From: Marivivens aquimaris
GTDB lineage: Bacteria; Pseudomonadota; Alphaproteobacteria; Rhodobacterales; Rhodobacteraceae
DNA: 64,000 bases
Reading direction: 5' to 3'
Assembly (NCBI RefSeq): GCF_015220045.1
Contig: NZ_JADBGB010000001.1
Coordinates: 2,907,001 to 2,971,000, forward strand
Below, piece by piece: positions 8,602 through 16,664 of this stretch. The notes under the pieces were generated by a model. That model was not told the DNA's origin. It searched no databases and saw only the letters and a program-made list of their open reading frames with translations. The number at the start of each line of letters is the position of its first letter. Positions within the stretch are counted from its first letter, which is position 1. The translations under genes and the position numbers were made by a program.

Positions 8602-9789
8602 ATGGCACGGAGCAGTCGTTTGGCAAAGGCAGTTGTGATCGGAGCGGGACCCGCAGGGCTGATGGCTGCCGAAATGCTCGGCGCCGCCGGTCACGACGTT
8701 CTGGTCGCCGACCAGATGCCGTCGCCCGCGCGAAAGTTCCTGATGGCCGGCAAGAGCGGGCTGAACATCACCAACGCAGGCGACGGGTTTGCGGCGGCGT
8801 TCGGCGATATGCCCGAGGCGTTGAAAGCCGCGCTGGACGATTTCGGCGCGCGAGACGTGACCGACTGGGTCGAGGGGCTGGGGCAGGAGACTTTCGTCGG
8901 ATCGACCGGCCGCGTGTTTCCGACGGTGATGAAAGCATCTCCGCTGCTGCGCGCTTGGCTGGCGCGGCTGGGCGACTACGGCGTCGAACTGAAAACCCGT
9001 TGGCGTTGGACGGGTTTCGCGGATGGAGCCATGCTGTTCGAAACGCCCGACGGCATGGTCGAAGTGGCTGCCGACGTCATTATCCTCGCGATGGGCGGGG
9101 CGAGTTGGAAGCGGCTCGGGTCAGATGGCGAGTGGGCGAAGGCGTTTGCAGGCGACTGCGCGCCCTTTAAGCCCGCGAATATGGGGTTCGTCGTGGACTG
9201 GTCCGATCACATGACGCCGTTCTTCGGGCAGCCTGTCAAAGGATGCGGTCTGATCGTCGACGGCCAGACGACCCGTGGCGAGTTCGTCATTTCCCAGCGC
9301 GGGATCGAGGGCGGCGGGATCTATACGGTGTCCCGCCAGATGCGTGAGGGCGCGACGCTTTACCTCGATCTGCTGCCGGCTCAGACAATTGCTGCCGTCC
9401 GCGCCAAACTTTCCAAGCGCGGCAAGGCCAGCCTGACCAACCATCTGCGGAAGGCGCTGAAGCTCGACGGTGTCAAAATCGCTCTGCTGAACGAATTCGG
9501 GCGCCCGTTCCCCGATGACTTGGCGTCTCTGCTCAAGGCTCTCCCCATCAAGCACACTGGCCCGCGACCGATGGACGAGGCGATCTCCGTCGCTGGTGGA
9601 TTGCGTTTCGATGCCCTGACCGATGATCTGATGCTTCGAAAAATGCCTAGTGTCTTCGCTGCTGGCGAGATGCTTGACTGGGAGGCACCGACAGGCGGCT
9701 ACCTTCTCACGGCCTGCCTCGCGACGGGGCGCAAGGCAGGGCTCGCCGCTGCCGATTACGCAACCCGTTTGAAGCAGGGCGGCGTGTAG
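8602..9789 (+). CDS. BaiN-like (HI0933 family) NAD(P)/FAD-dependent oxidoreductase
   Basis: A 395-residue flavoprotein. The dinucleotide-binding motif VVIGAGPAGLMAAEML lies at residues 11-26, followed by the family signature KSGLNITN at 51-58 and a C-terminal FAD-contact block PSVFAAGEMLDWEAPTGG. Length and motifs fit the TIGR03862-type branch of the HI0933 family, whose physiological substrates are mostly unknown. A purine-rich GAGGAAAGAG stretch precedes ATG 8602. Its 3' end overlaps the convergent sulfotransferase-like gene by 34 bases. Confidence 0.85.
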   Translation: MARSSRLAKAVVIGAGPAGLMAAEMLGAAGHDVLVADQMPSPARKFLMAGKSGLNITNAGDGFAAAFGDMPEALKAALDDFGARDVTDWVEGLGQETFVGSTGRVFPTVMKASPLLRAWLARLGDYGVELKTRWRWTGFADGAMLFETPDGMVEVAADVIILAMGGASWKRLGSDGEWAKAFAGDCAPFKPANMGFVVDWSDHMTPFFGQPVKGCGLIVDGQTTRGEFVISQRGIEGGGIYTVSRQMREGATLYLDLLPAQTIAAVRAKLSKRGKASLTNHLRKALKLDGVKIALLNEFGRPFPDDLASLLKALPIKHTGPRPMDEAISVAGGLRFDALTDDLMLRKMPSVFAAGEMLDWEAPTGGYLLTACLATGRKAGLAAADYATRLKQGGV

Positions 9790-10412
9790 CCGAATTTCGC
9801 GATGTCGTTGGCGTAGCGTTCCGAGATTATCTTGCGGGCAACGCGGGTCATGATGCCCGGTGTGACCCGCCTAATGTCATCCATCGCAGGCAGGTTCGCG
9901 GGCGGCAGGCCACTTTCGACAAATATGCGTGTAATCTCGCTCTGCGCATCTTCGGCCTTGATCACAAAGCGGACTTTGCCGCCGGTCCAATTGTCGATGG
10001 ACCAAGTCCCGCACTGCCGCCAACGCGCATGAGGCGCACCGCCGCCGCCGCGTCCTTCGGTGTAGGTGCCATTGAGCCAAGTGACGAAATGCGGCGGGGC
10101 CAGACCTGCGGATTGGCGAAACCTCCACAAGCGATCGGTCTTTTTGATCCGCTCATAAAGCGCAGGAAGCCGCGTGAACGGATCGCGGATACAGGTGATG
10201 CTGACGTATTCGTTGTAGGGCAGGCCTTTCATCTCCATCGTTTGGGCGACTTCGGCGGGCGGCATGTACGTATAGAACGGATGGCGCGGTGTGCGCAGGT
10301 GATATGGCTGAACGACCTCGTCCTGCATGAAGGCCAGCGCGTCGCGTATCCGAGACGATCCGGTCAGCGGATTGTTGTAGAGGATGAACTTAAACCTATG
10401 AGAAATAATCAT
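9756..10412 (-). CDS. Sulfotransferase-family protein with altered PAPS loop
   Basis: A protein of 218 residues with the layout of family-2 sulfotransferases: an N-terminal beta strand and phosphosulfate loop (YNNPLTGSS, 12-20), then the 3'-phosphate motif CIRDPFTRLPALYER (74-88). Functional enzymes carry Lys in the loop (PKTG/A type), but here the residue is Leu16, encoded by CTG, so activity is uncertain. ATG 10412 is chosen because it places the first strand correctly; ATG 10427 and GTG 10442 are in-frame alternatives. It is divergent from the exopolysaccharide genes, so a link to polymer decoration is possible but is inference only. Confidence 0.65.
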   Translation of the reverse strand: MIISHRFKFILYNNPLTGSSRIRDALAFMQDEVVQPYHLRTPRHPFYTYMPPAEVAQTMEMKGLPYNEYVSITCIRDPFTRLPALYERIKKTDRLWRFRQSAGLAPPHFVTWLNGTYTEGRGGGGAPHARWRQCGTWSIDNWTGGKVRFVIKAEDAQSEITRIFVESGLPPANLPAMDDIRRVTPGIMTRVARKIISERYANDIAKFGYTPPCFKRVA

Positions 10413-10526
10413 TACCTGTCCGCACATTTTGTCCCTGTGCACGGCAAGCTACGATTGAAAACTTAAGAAAGCGCAAATCCGCCGATGCGAACATGCAACC
10501 TTTCGATGCCAACTGCGCCTTTGGTT

Positions 10527-10555
10527 TTGAAAAGTGACATCATTAGCCCTAGAAA
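10527..10555 (+). promoter_or_regulatory. Predicted sigma-70 type promoter of the yjbH operon
   Basis: A -35 TTGAAA (10527-10532) and a -10 TAGAAA (10550-10555) are spaced by exactly 17 bases, with 5/6 and 4/6 matches to consensus. The predicted transcription start is near 10562, giving a leader of about 26 bases before ATG 10588. It lies in the 175-base gap between divergent genes. Confidence 0.55.
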
Positions 10556-10587
10556 GATGCTGAACTAGTGAAAAGGCGCCGATTTCG

Positions 10588-12669
10588 ATGAAGAACCGCT
10601 ATTATCTCTGGCTCGGTGTGAGCGCGACAGCCATCGCGACCATCGCCGCAGCCCAAGAGACGCCGCATTACTCGCTTTACGGTACTCCGGGCCTGATCGA
10701 AATGCCGAGCGCGTTTTCGGCTCCCGATGCCGAAATCGGGCTTTCGTACAACAGTTTCGAGCTGCAACAGCGCGGCACGCTGACATTCCAGATCACGCCG
10801 CGTCTGAGCGGTAGCTTCCGCTACACGCACTTCGACAACTATACCGGCAACGGTGTGGACGACACTTACGACCGCAGCTTTGACTTCCAGTATCGCCTGT
10901 TGGACGAGAGCGAATGGATGCCTGCCGTGGCCGTTGGTCTGCGCGACTTTGCCGGTACGGGCCTGCTGACCTCGGAATACGTGGTCGCCAGTAAGCATCT
11001 GACTGACGACATCAACGTCACCGGCGGCGTCGGCTGGGGCCGTCTGGGGTCTTACAATGGTGTCAGCGGTTTTGCTGAACGTCCCGCGAACGACTATGAA
11101 AATGGCGGCGTGCCTGCGTGGGATCAGTACTTCCGCGGTGACATGGCTGCATTCGGCGGTGTCGAATGGCAGATCACGCCGCAGTTCGCGATGGTCGCCG
11201 AATATTCGTCGGATGCCTACACGCGTGAAACCGATAACGGCAGTTTCGAGCATAACAGCCCGTTCAACTTCGGTGTGACCTACACGCCGACCGACCGCAT
11301 CGCGATCAGCGCCTATTCGCTTTACGGTACCGATGTGGGCCTATCGTTCACCACGACGCTGAACCCCAAATACCGCGCAACGGTGGGCGGCGCTGATCCG
11401 GCCCCGCTTCCGGTGCGCGTACGTCCGGCAGGCAGCCAGAACGAGGTCTGGGCACGCACGCCCGAGGTCGAGAGCGCTTTGCGCACCGCTGTGACCCAAG
11501 CACTGGCCGCTGACGGCATCGTCGTTGATTCGATGTCCTTCACCGACGATCAGGTCCGCATCCGCTACACTAACAACAAATACCGCGCCGAAGTGCAGGC
11601 TGTCGGCCACGTTGCACGTACGCTGACCCAAGCCATGCCGAACGGGATCGACGATTTCCTGATCGAGCCAATGCGCAATGGTATTCCGATTTCGGCGACG
11701 CTGATCCACCGCTCCGACCTTGAACAGTTCGAGACCTCGGCGGATGGCACCGCTGAAATCTACCGCCGCTCGCTGACGACTGCCGCCGGACCGCGCGGCG
11801 ATCTCGTTGATGCGCCGCAGACCGAGGATCGCTTCACTTGGGGCATCGTGCCCTACGGAGAAGTCATCCTGTTCGACAGCCAAAACCCCGGCTCGTTCGA
11901 AGCAGGCTTGCAGGCATCGTTCGAATACAAGATCGAGCCGAACCTCGTTCTGGCCGGTTCGGTCAAAAAGAGCGTCTACGATAACCGTGACCAGCTTGGC
12001 ACAATCAAGCCGTCGACCCTTCAGCCGGTCCGCCGTAACGCGCCGATCTATGCCGAAGAAGGCGATGGCGGCATCGAACGCCTCTCGTTGAGCTGGTACG
12101 GCCACCCGAGCGCTGACCTCTATAGTCGCGTAACCCTCGGTTACATCGAGCAAATGCACGGCGGCGTCTCGACCGAGCTGCTCTGGCATCCGCTGGAAAG
12201 CCGTTTGGCGCTGGGCGCAGAACTCAACTACACCGCGCAACGTGATTACGATCAGGGCTTCGGTTTCCAAGACTACGAAGTCCTGTCGGGCCACATGTCT
12301 GCCTATTACGAGTTTGACCAAGGCTTCCACGCCACCGTCCACGCTGGCCGCTATCTGGCTGGTGACTGGGGTGCGACCGTCGCTTTGGACCGCGAGTTCG
12401 ACAACGGTTGGAAGATCGGCGCATACGCGACGCTCACCGACGTGCCTTTCGACGACTTCGGCGAAGGCTCGTTCGACAAGGGCATCCGCGTGACGATTCC
12501 GTTTGACTGGATCACCGGTCAGCCGTCGCGCCTCGAAAACAACACGACGCTTAGCTCGCTGACCCGTGACGGCGGTGCGCGCCTCGACGTGCAGGATCGC
12601 CTCTACGAGGTCGTCCGTGACGGCGATATCACTTCTTATGACGCTTCCTGGGGACGGTTCTGGCGATGA
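10588..12669 (+). CDS. yjbH: YjbH (GfcD-like) outer-membrane exopolysaccharide protein
   Basis: A 693-residue exported protein with a signal peptide ending near AAAQ (about residue 23). The mature N-terminus, SLYGTPGLIEMPSA, is the hallmark of the YjbH family. Two beta-rich regions (about 25-260 and 410-690) flank a mixed periplasmic-type segment around 280-390, in line with the two-barrel layout proposed for GfcD/YjbH. In enterobacteria YjbH belongs to yjbEFGH/gfc operons for exopolysaccharide or group 4 capsule. Here it heads an operon and overlaps yjbF by ATGA. No YjbG/GfcC, Wza or Wzc homologue is next to it. Confidence 0.85.
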   Translation: MKNRYYLWLGVSATAIATIAAAQETPHYSLYGTPGLIEMPSAFSAPDAEIGLSYNSFELQQRGTLTFQITPRLSGSFRYTHFDNYTGNGVDDTYDRSFDFQYRLLDESEWMPAVAVGLRDFAGTGLLTSEYVVASKHLTDDINVTGGVGWGRLGSYNGVSGFAERPANDYENGGVPAWDQYFRGDMAAFGGVEWQITPQFAMVAEYSSDAYTRETDNGSFEHNSPFNFGVTYTPTDRIAISAYSLYGTDVGLSFTTTLNPKYRATVGGADPAPLPVRVRPAGSQNEVWARTPEVESALRTAVTQALAADGIVVDSMSFTDDQVRIRYTNNKYRAEVQAVGHVARTLTQAMPNGIDDFLIEPMRNGIPISATLIHRSDLEQFETSADGTAEIYRRSLTTAAGPRGDLVDAPQTEDRFTWGIVPYGEVILFDSQNPGSFEAGLQASFEYKIEPNLVLAGSVKKSVYDNRDQLGTIKPSTLQPVRRNAPIYAEEGDGGIERLSLSWYGHPSADLYSRVTLGYIEQMHGGVSTELLWHPLESRLALGAELNYTAQRDYDQGFGFQDYEVLSGHMSAYYEFDQGFHATVHAGRYLAGDWGATVALDREFDNGWKIGAYATLTDVPFDDFGEGSFDKGIRVTIPFDWITGQPSRLENNTTLSSLTRDGGARLDVQDRLYEVVRDGDITSYDASWGRFWR

Positions 12670-13322
12670 AATTGACTAAACTCGCTTTCGCGGCTCTTGC
12701 CGCACTCGCCGCCTGTGGCCCGATGGGTGAAAACAGTGGTGCCGGAAACTTTGTCAAAGGGGTGCAGGGGCTCGCATCTTCGCTGATCTCTGGCCCGGCA
12801 GAGCCGGTCGAAGTCGCTCCGCTGTCGCGAGAGCAACTCGCTGCGACCGGTGTCCCGATGATGGTCATGGTCCTGCCGTCCCGCAACGCTACGGCCGCCA
12901 TGGCGCAAATCAGTGACGCCGGTGGGCGCAAGACGTGGATGTCGCCTGACGGCATCTCTGTCACCACGCAGGACGGTATCGTCGTCGCCACGCGCGGCCT
13001 CGGTGATGACCTGATGGGTGCGGATGTCGACGGCGTGCTTTCGGCAATCAGAAACGGCGGCACCGTGCAGCGCACCCACGCGTTCCTGAGCGGTGAAGAC
13101 CAGATTATCCGCCCGACGCTGACCTGCACCTACAAAAAAGATGCAGATCAGACGATCACGATTCTCGGCCAAAACATCGCGACGACGCGGATGGCCGAAG
13201 ACTGCGAAAACGCACAGATCGCTTTCAAAAACTACTATTGGTTAGCTAATTCGGGAGAAATTGTCCAAACGCAGCAGTGGATCTCGTATGGGGTTGGCCA
13301 TTTGGCAACACAACGCCCATGA
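12666..13322 (+). CDS. yjbF: YjbF family (GfcB-like) lipoprotein
   Basis: A 218-residue lipoprotein: MKLTKLAFAALAALAAC ends in a lipobox with Cys17. The middle part (about 60-130) and the late motif around FKNYYWLANSGEIVQTQQW are typical of YjbF/GfcB, an outer-membrane lipoprotein required for exopolysaccharide output. The start overlaps the yjbH stop by 4 bases. It ends 99 bases before the small secreted protein gene; that gap is AT-rich and may hold a separate promoter. Confidence 0.85.
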   Translation: MKLTKLAFAALAALAACGPMGENSGAGNFVKGVQGLASSLISGPAEPVEVAPLSREQLAATGVPMMVMVLPSRNATAAMAQISDAGGRKTWMSPDGISVTTQDGIVVATRGLGDDLMGADVDGVLSAIRNGGTVQRTHAFLSGEDQIIRPTLTCTYKKDADQTITILGQNIATTRMAEDCENAQIAFKNYYWLANSGEIVQTQQWISYGVGHLATQRP

Positions 13323-13421
13323 AAGAAATAATGCAGATAGTGCTGGAAACTTATTCTTGAGTTTCTAGTTCTTTCTGAGTACCCAAATCCTTGAGCGTCA
13401 AAATTCTATTGGAGAATAATC

Positions 13422-13634
13422 ATGCGCAAAATCGTACTCGCTTCGGCTCTCGCCCTCACCGCTGCTACCGCTGCTAACGCTGGTGGTATGAACCCGCCGG
13501 CAGAAGTTCCGGAAGTCACCGTTGTTCCGGCACCGGCTCCGGCTGGCTCGCTCGGTTCGCTGGGTGGTTCGTCGGCTCTGATCGTTGCCGGCATCCTGGC
13601 AGCTCTCGTTGCTGCAGCTGGCTCGGGCTCCTAA
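13422..13634 (+). CDS. Small secreted Ala/Gly/Pro-rich protein of the EPS module
   Basis: A 70-residue protein. Residues 1-20 form a clear signal peptide ending in ANA. The mature part has a Pro/Val-rich stretch (about 23-41), a GSLGSLGGSS linker and a hydrophobic C-terminal segment (about 51-66) ending GSGS. GGAG lies eight bases before ATG 13422. It recalls YjbE/GfcA, the small Gly/Ser/Thr-rich secreted protein at the head of enterobacterial yjbEFGH operons, but any sequence similarity is compositional; analogy rests on position and size. It is followed by two stacked hairpins. Confidence 0.72.
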   Translation: MRKIVLASALALTAATAANAGGMNPPAEVPEVTVVPAPAPAGSLGSLGGSSALIVAGILAALVAAAGSGS

Positions 13635-13642
13635 TAAGTCTT

Positions 13643-13687
13643 TCGGCTTCGGCCGATACGCAAAGGGCGGACTTTGGTCCGCCCTTT
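13643..13687 (+). terminator. Two stacked hairpins, probable partial terminator
   Basis: First stem: TCGGC/GCCGA (13643-13656) with a TTCG tetraloop. Second stem: a perfect 11-bp pair at 13662-13672 and 13677-13687 with loop TTTG. The tail after the stem is TTTGTCATTT-like rather than a run of T, so read-through into the sugar transferase is likely. The pair may mainly protect the 3' end of the small-protein message. Confidence 0.6.
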
Positions 13688-13706
13688 GTCATTTCCGGAG
13701 GGTTCA

Positions 13707-14264
13707 TTGCTCTACTCTTTGTTCGAGCGTGTTTTTGCGACGGTCCTATTTGTTCTGACGCTTCCGATCCTCGCGATCGTGGCCCTGCTGATCAGGCTCG
13801 ATAGCGCGGGCTCTCCGATTTTCCGCCAGACCCGTGTGGGTCAGTCGGAAACCACATTTACTCTCTACAAACTCCGCACGATGAAGATCGGCACGATCAA
13901 TGCCGGATCGCATCAGGTGTCCGACGCGCAAGTCACCGCACTTGGCAAGCAACTGCGCCGCTTCAAATTGGACGAGCTCCCGCAGCTGTGGAACGTTGTC
14001 AGAGGCGATATGCGGCTCGTAGGGCCGCGACCTTGTCTTCCAACGCAGTCTGACGTGATTGAGGCCAGACGACGCTCTGGCGTGCTGCATATCAAGCCTG
14101 GGATCACCGGATTGGCGCAAGTGCGGAATATCGACATGTCCACGCCCGACAAACTGGCCGAAGCCGATGCGGAATACGCAAGGAATCGCACCGCGAAGGG
14201 TGATCTTCAGCTTCTCGCGGCGACATTCGGCGGCAAAGGCCGCGGCGACGCCGTCAAAGGTTGA
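13707..14264 (+). CDS. Undecaprenyl-phosphate sugar-1-phosphate transferase
   Basis: A 185-residue bacterial sugar transferase (WcaJ/PglC-type catalytic core). A membrane-inserted helix (about 6-27) is followed by the signatures SPIFRQTRVGQ, YKLRTM, RRFKLDELPQLWNV and MRLVGPRP. Such enzymes start repeat-unit synthesis by loading a hexose-1-phosphate onto undecaprenyl phosphate. GGAGGG at 13697-13702 sets the start at TTG 13707; the longer frame from 13674 would begin inside the terminator hairpin. Its place behind yjbH-yjbF makes it the probable initiating transferase of this EPS. No other glycosyltransferase is nearby. Confidence 0.86.
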   Translation: MLYSLFERVFATVLFVLTLPILAIVALLIRLDSAGSPIFRQTRVGQSETTFTLYKLRTMKIGTINAGSHQVSDAQVTALGKQLRRFKLDELPQLWNVVRGDMRLVGPRPCLPTQSDVIEARRRSGVLHIKPGITGLAQVRNIDMSTPDKLAEADAEYARNRTAKGDLQLLAATFGGKGRGDAVKG

Positions 14265-15147
14265 GATATTTCAACGTATCAGGCATCCGCGCCTCAGGGC
14301 TCCAGTGCCAATCGTCGAATGCTTGACGGTCATAGCGCACCGGCACAGCATCGAGAGCGCTTCGGATCAGCGCTGATTTCCCCGTAGAGGCGCCTGCAAG
14401 CCGCAGGAGGGGCGTCGGCACCGGAAGCAGGCGCGCAGACTGGCGGGTGGCCGCTGCGATAGCCTCACAGACCTGTTTCGTGGAGAGCTGAACGCCGTCA
14501 TGCGGCTCTGGCGTGGAGAGGTTATTCAATGTCCAATCGCTCTCTGTCGCCGTCACTAATGCGTTCATAAAGCTCTCGAAGTTCTGGGCTGCCAGATAGG
14601 GGCGCGGGGTATTCGCACAGCCAAGCGGCAGCGGCATCCCCTTTTTCACCAGTTTTGCCAGCGCGGCGAGCGGCCCTTGGCTCCCGGGACCATAGATCGC
14701 AGGCGGACGGACGAATACGCATTTGGTCCAAGCGGGCAGAAAGGCCCTCGCGGCGTGTTCGGAGGCCAGTTTCTCGATCCCATATCGCGACGCTTTGGTC
14801 GGGTCGATTTCAGCCTGCGAGGCAGCGATGGATGAAATGAAGATCAGACGCTTCGTGCCGCCAAGCGCGATGTTGCGTGCCAGTTTGACGTTCACCGACT
14901 CATCGAGCGGCAGGCGCGGATCGCTGGGCGTAACCTCGCCAGCGCAATGAACGACGAAATCGAAGCCACGCGTGTCCAGCGGCGATTCCGAGAGGTCATG
15001 CCGGATCTTGCGCGTGTTCGCGTGGGCGCTCTGTTCTGAACCGGGGCGGACGAGGGATGTGACGCGGTGACCGCTCCGGACCAACCTGCGACTGACGCGA
15101 CCGCCTACAAAACCGCTCGCACCTGTCACAAGTATTTCCAGAGTCAT
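14254..15147 (-). CDS. NAD-dependent epimerase/dehydratase family protein
   Basis: An extended SDR of 297 residues. The N-terminal GASGFVGGRVSRRL is the Rossmann motif GxxGxxG and YGIEKLASE holds the YxxxK pair; a Ser-rich strand (FISSIAASQ) precedes it. These proteins act on nucleotide sugars or lipid-linked substrates, but the substrate cannot be read. The ATG overlaps the holA stop (ATGA), so it is the last gene of the leuS-lptE-holA transcript, and its end converges on the sugar transferase with an 11-base overlap. Conceivably it supplies sugars to the EPS module. Confidence 0.8.
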   Translation of the reverse strand: MTLEILVTGASGFVGGRVSRRLVRSGHRVTSLVRPGSEQSAHANTRKIRHDLSESPLDTRGFDFVVHCAGEVTPSDPRLPLDESVNVKLARNIALGGTKRLIFISSIAASQAEIDPTKASRYGIEKLASEHAARAFLPAWTKCVFVRPPAIYGPGSQGPLAALAKLVKKGMPLPLGCANTPRPYLAAQNFESFMNALVTATESDWTLNNLSTPEPHDGVQLSTKQVCEAIAAATRQSARLLPVPTPLLRLAGASTGKSALIRSALDAVPVRYDRQAFDDWHWSPEARMPDTLKYLNL

Positions 15148-16166
15148 CGCCGTGCCATCATTGCTAGTCTTACGAGTGTTCTTTCGACCAAGGCGGTCAG
15201 CGGGACTTTCGATCCCGACCGCAAGGTCATGTCAGTGGCAACCAAATCACTCAGTGCTCGTTCAAGCTTGTCGCGTCCCCACGAACCGGCCTGACGTACA
15301 ATCGCGTCGCGGCGCGGGCCGAACGCTGGTGGGCGAAGCCGTCCTACGCCTGCTGCAGGGCCGCCCGGATCGGACGCGGCGGTATGCAAGCGGCGGAAGT
15401 GTTGGATCGCACCGATACACAACCCTACGGGTTGCACGCCTTGGGCATAGAGCCTGCGGAGGATGGGTGCAATCTCTCCGACCTTCCCATCTGCAACGAT
15501 ATTCAACAAATCGTCCAATCCTGCCTCGGCAGAGCGCGGACGGCAGGCGTCGACATCCTCGACTGTGACCGGCGAGGTGTCCTGATATTTATAGAGACCC
15601 AGTTTTTCGAGTGTCTGGCGGAAGTCGCCCGGATCAATCTGGCGCGACAGGCCGACGATGGCATCCATCGCATCGCGGCTGACGTTCGTGAGGCCTGCAG
15701 CAGCGATAAGCTGGTCGATTTCCTCGCGTCCCGGCGGGTCGTCGTAGATCCCGATTGAGACGGTGCTGCGGTGGCCTTCGAACAGCTTGCGCAGCGCGGA
15801 CTTTGCCGTCAGTTGGCCAGCCGTCACGACGATCTGCGCGTCACCGTCGCGCCATTCTTCGAGCGCGGTTTTAAAGGTGTCTGCCAACCCGTCGGTCGCG
15901 TCCTCGATGAAGGTCACGCGATGACCTGGGAAGAAGCTGATCGCCTTGATCGAATCGAGCAGCGCCGCGCTGTCCTTGCGCAGTTCAGCGCCGGACATGC
16001 GGGTCAGACGCATTTCCTCGTCACCTTTCGGACCGACGAGCGCGTCGATGACCTCTTTCCGGCGGGTCGCCACGCGCATTCCGTCAGAGCCGTAAATCAG
16101 GATGCCTGCACGTGCTGGATCGGGCTTACGGAAAAAAGCAAGGGCGTCGCGGGGGCTCAGCTTCAT
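15144..16166 (-). CDS. holA: DNA polymerase III subunit delta
   Basis: A 340-residue clamp-loader subunit, the usual length. The N-terminal domain shows AGILIYGSDGMRVATRRKEV, a degenerate AAA+ start without a working Walker A, as in other delta subunits. SFFPGHRVTFIEDATDGL is the conserved second strand, and the C-terminal collar domain contains GLCIGAIQHFRRL. It opens the beta clamp within the replisome. It lies 3 bases after lptE and 4 bases over the epimerase gene; leuS-lptE-holA is a conserved order in alphaproteobacteria. Confidence 0.92.
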   Translation of the reverse strand: MKLSPRDALAFFRKPDPARAGILIYGSDGMRVATRRKEVIDALVGPKGDEEMRLTRMSGAELRKDSAALLDSIKAISFFPGHRVTFIEDATDGLADTFKTALEEWRDGDAQIVVTAGQLTAKSALRKLFEGHRSTVSIGIYDDPPGREEIDQLIAAAGLTNVSRDAMDAIVGLSRQIDPGDFRQTLEKLGLYKYQDTSPVTVEDVDACRPRSAEAGLDDLLNIVADGKVGEIAPILRRLYAQGVQPVGLCIGAIQHFRRLHTAASDPGGPAAGVGRLRPPAFGPRRDAIVRQAGSWGRDKLERALSDLVATDMTLRSGSKVPLTALVERTLVRLAMMARR

Positions 16167-16169
16167 CGG

Positions 16170-16664
16170 TCAGAGGGACGCGGCTGCAGCCATGACGCGC
16201 GCGATGACCTGATCTGCTAGCGCAACGGCGAGGCGGTCGTACGCGTCGTCTTCTGCGGCACGGATCGCAACAATGCTGCCGGTGGTCGAATAGCCGGTGA
16301 AGTTATCGACGATGCCGCTGTCGATCACGGTGCCGTCTTCGGCGGTGAGCGAATAGGTCGCCTCGCCAATGACCGTCACGCGGGTCGATTTGTCATTCTG
16401 GTCGATAGCGACGTTGTTTTCGGTGATGGAGGTGTTCACCGTCAGCGCATAGGTCGGGGCGCTTGATTGGCCCAAACGACGCGTCAGGCGTTGCGCTATG
16501 CGATACCCCACGACCGAATCGTCGGTGATGTAGGCGGTGTGATCGCGGAATGCCGAAGCCATTCCGCGATCACCATAAACGGGTTCGAAACCGCAGCCCG
16601 CGAGAACCGTCAGCCCCAGAAGAGCGGTGCGGCGGGTAACGCGGGCATTTGGTTTAGACGACAA
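16170..16664 (-). CDS. lptE: LPS assembly lipoprotein LptE
   Basis: A 164-residue lipoprotein with a twin-Arg-like basic start and lipobox LAGC (Cys24), then GFEPVYG, the typical first motif of alphaproteobacterial LptE. LptE plugs the LptD barrel and helps put LPS into the outer membrane. It starts at TTG 16664, with AGGA nine bases upstream, and overlaps the leuS stop by 11 bases. No better start is in frame. Confidence 0.88.
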   Translation of the reverse strand: MSSKPNARVTRRTALLGLTVLAGCGFEPVYGDRGMASAFRDHTAYITDDSVVGYRIAQRLTRRLGQSSAPTYALTVNTSITENNVAIDQNDKSTRVTVIGEATYSLTAEDGTVIDSGIVDNFTGYSTTGSIVAIRAAEDDAYDRLAVALADQVIARVMAAAASL

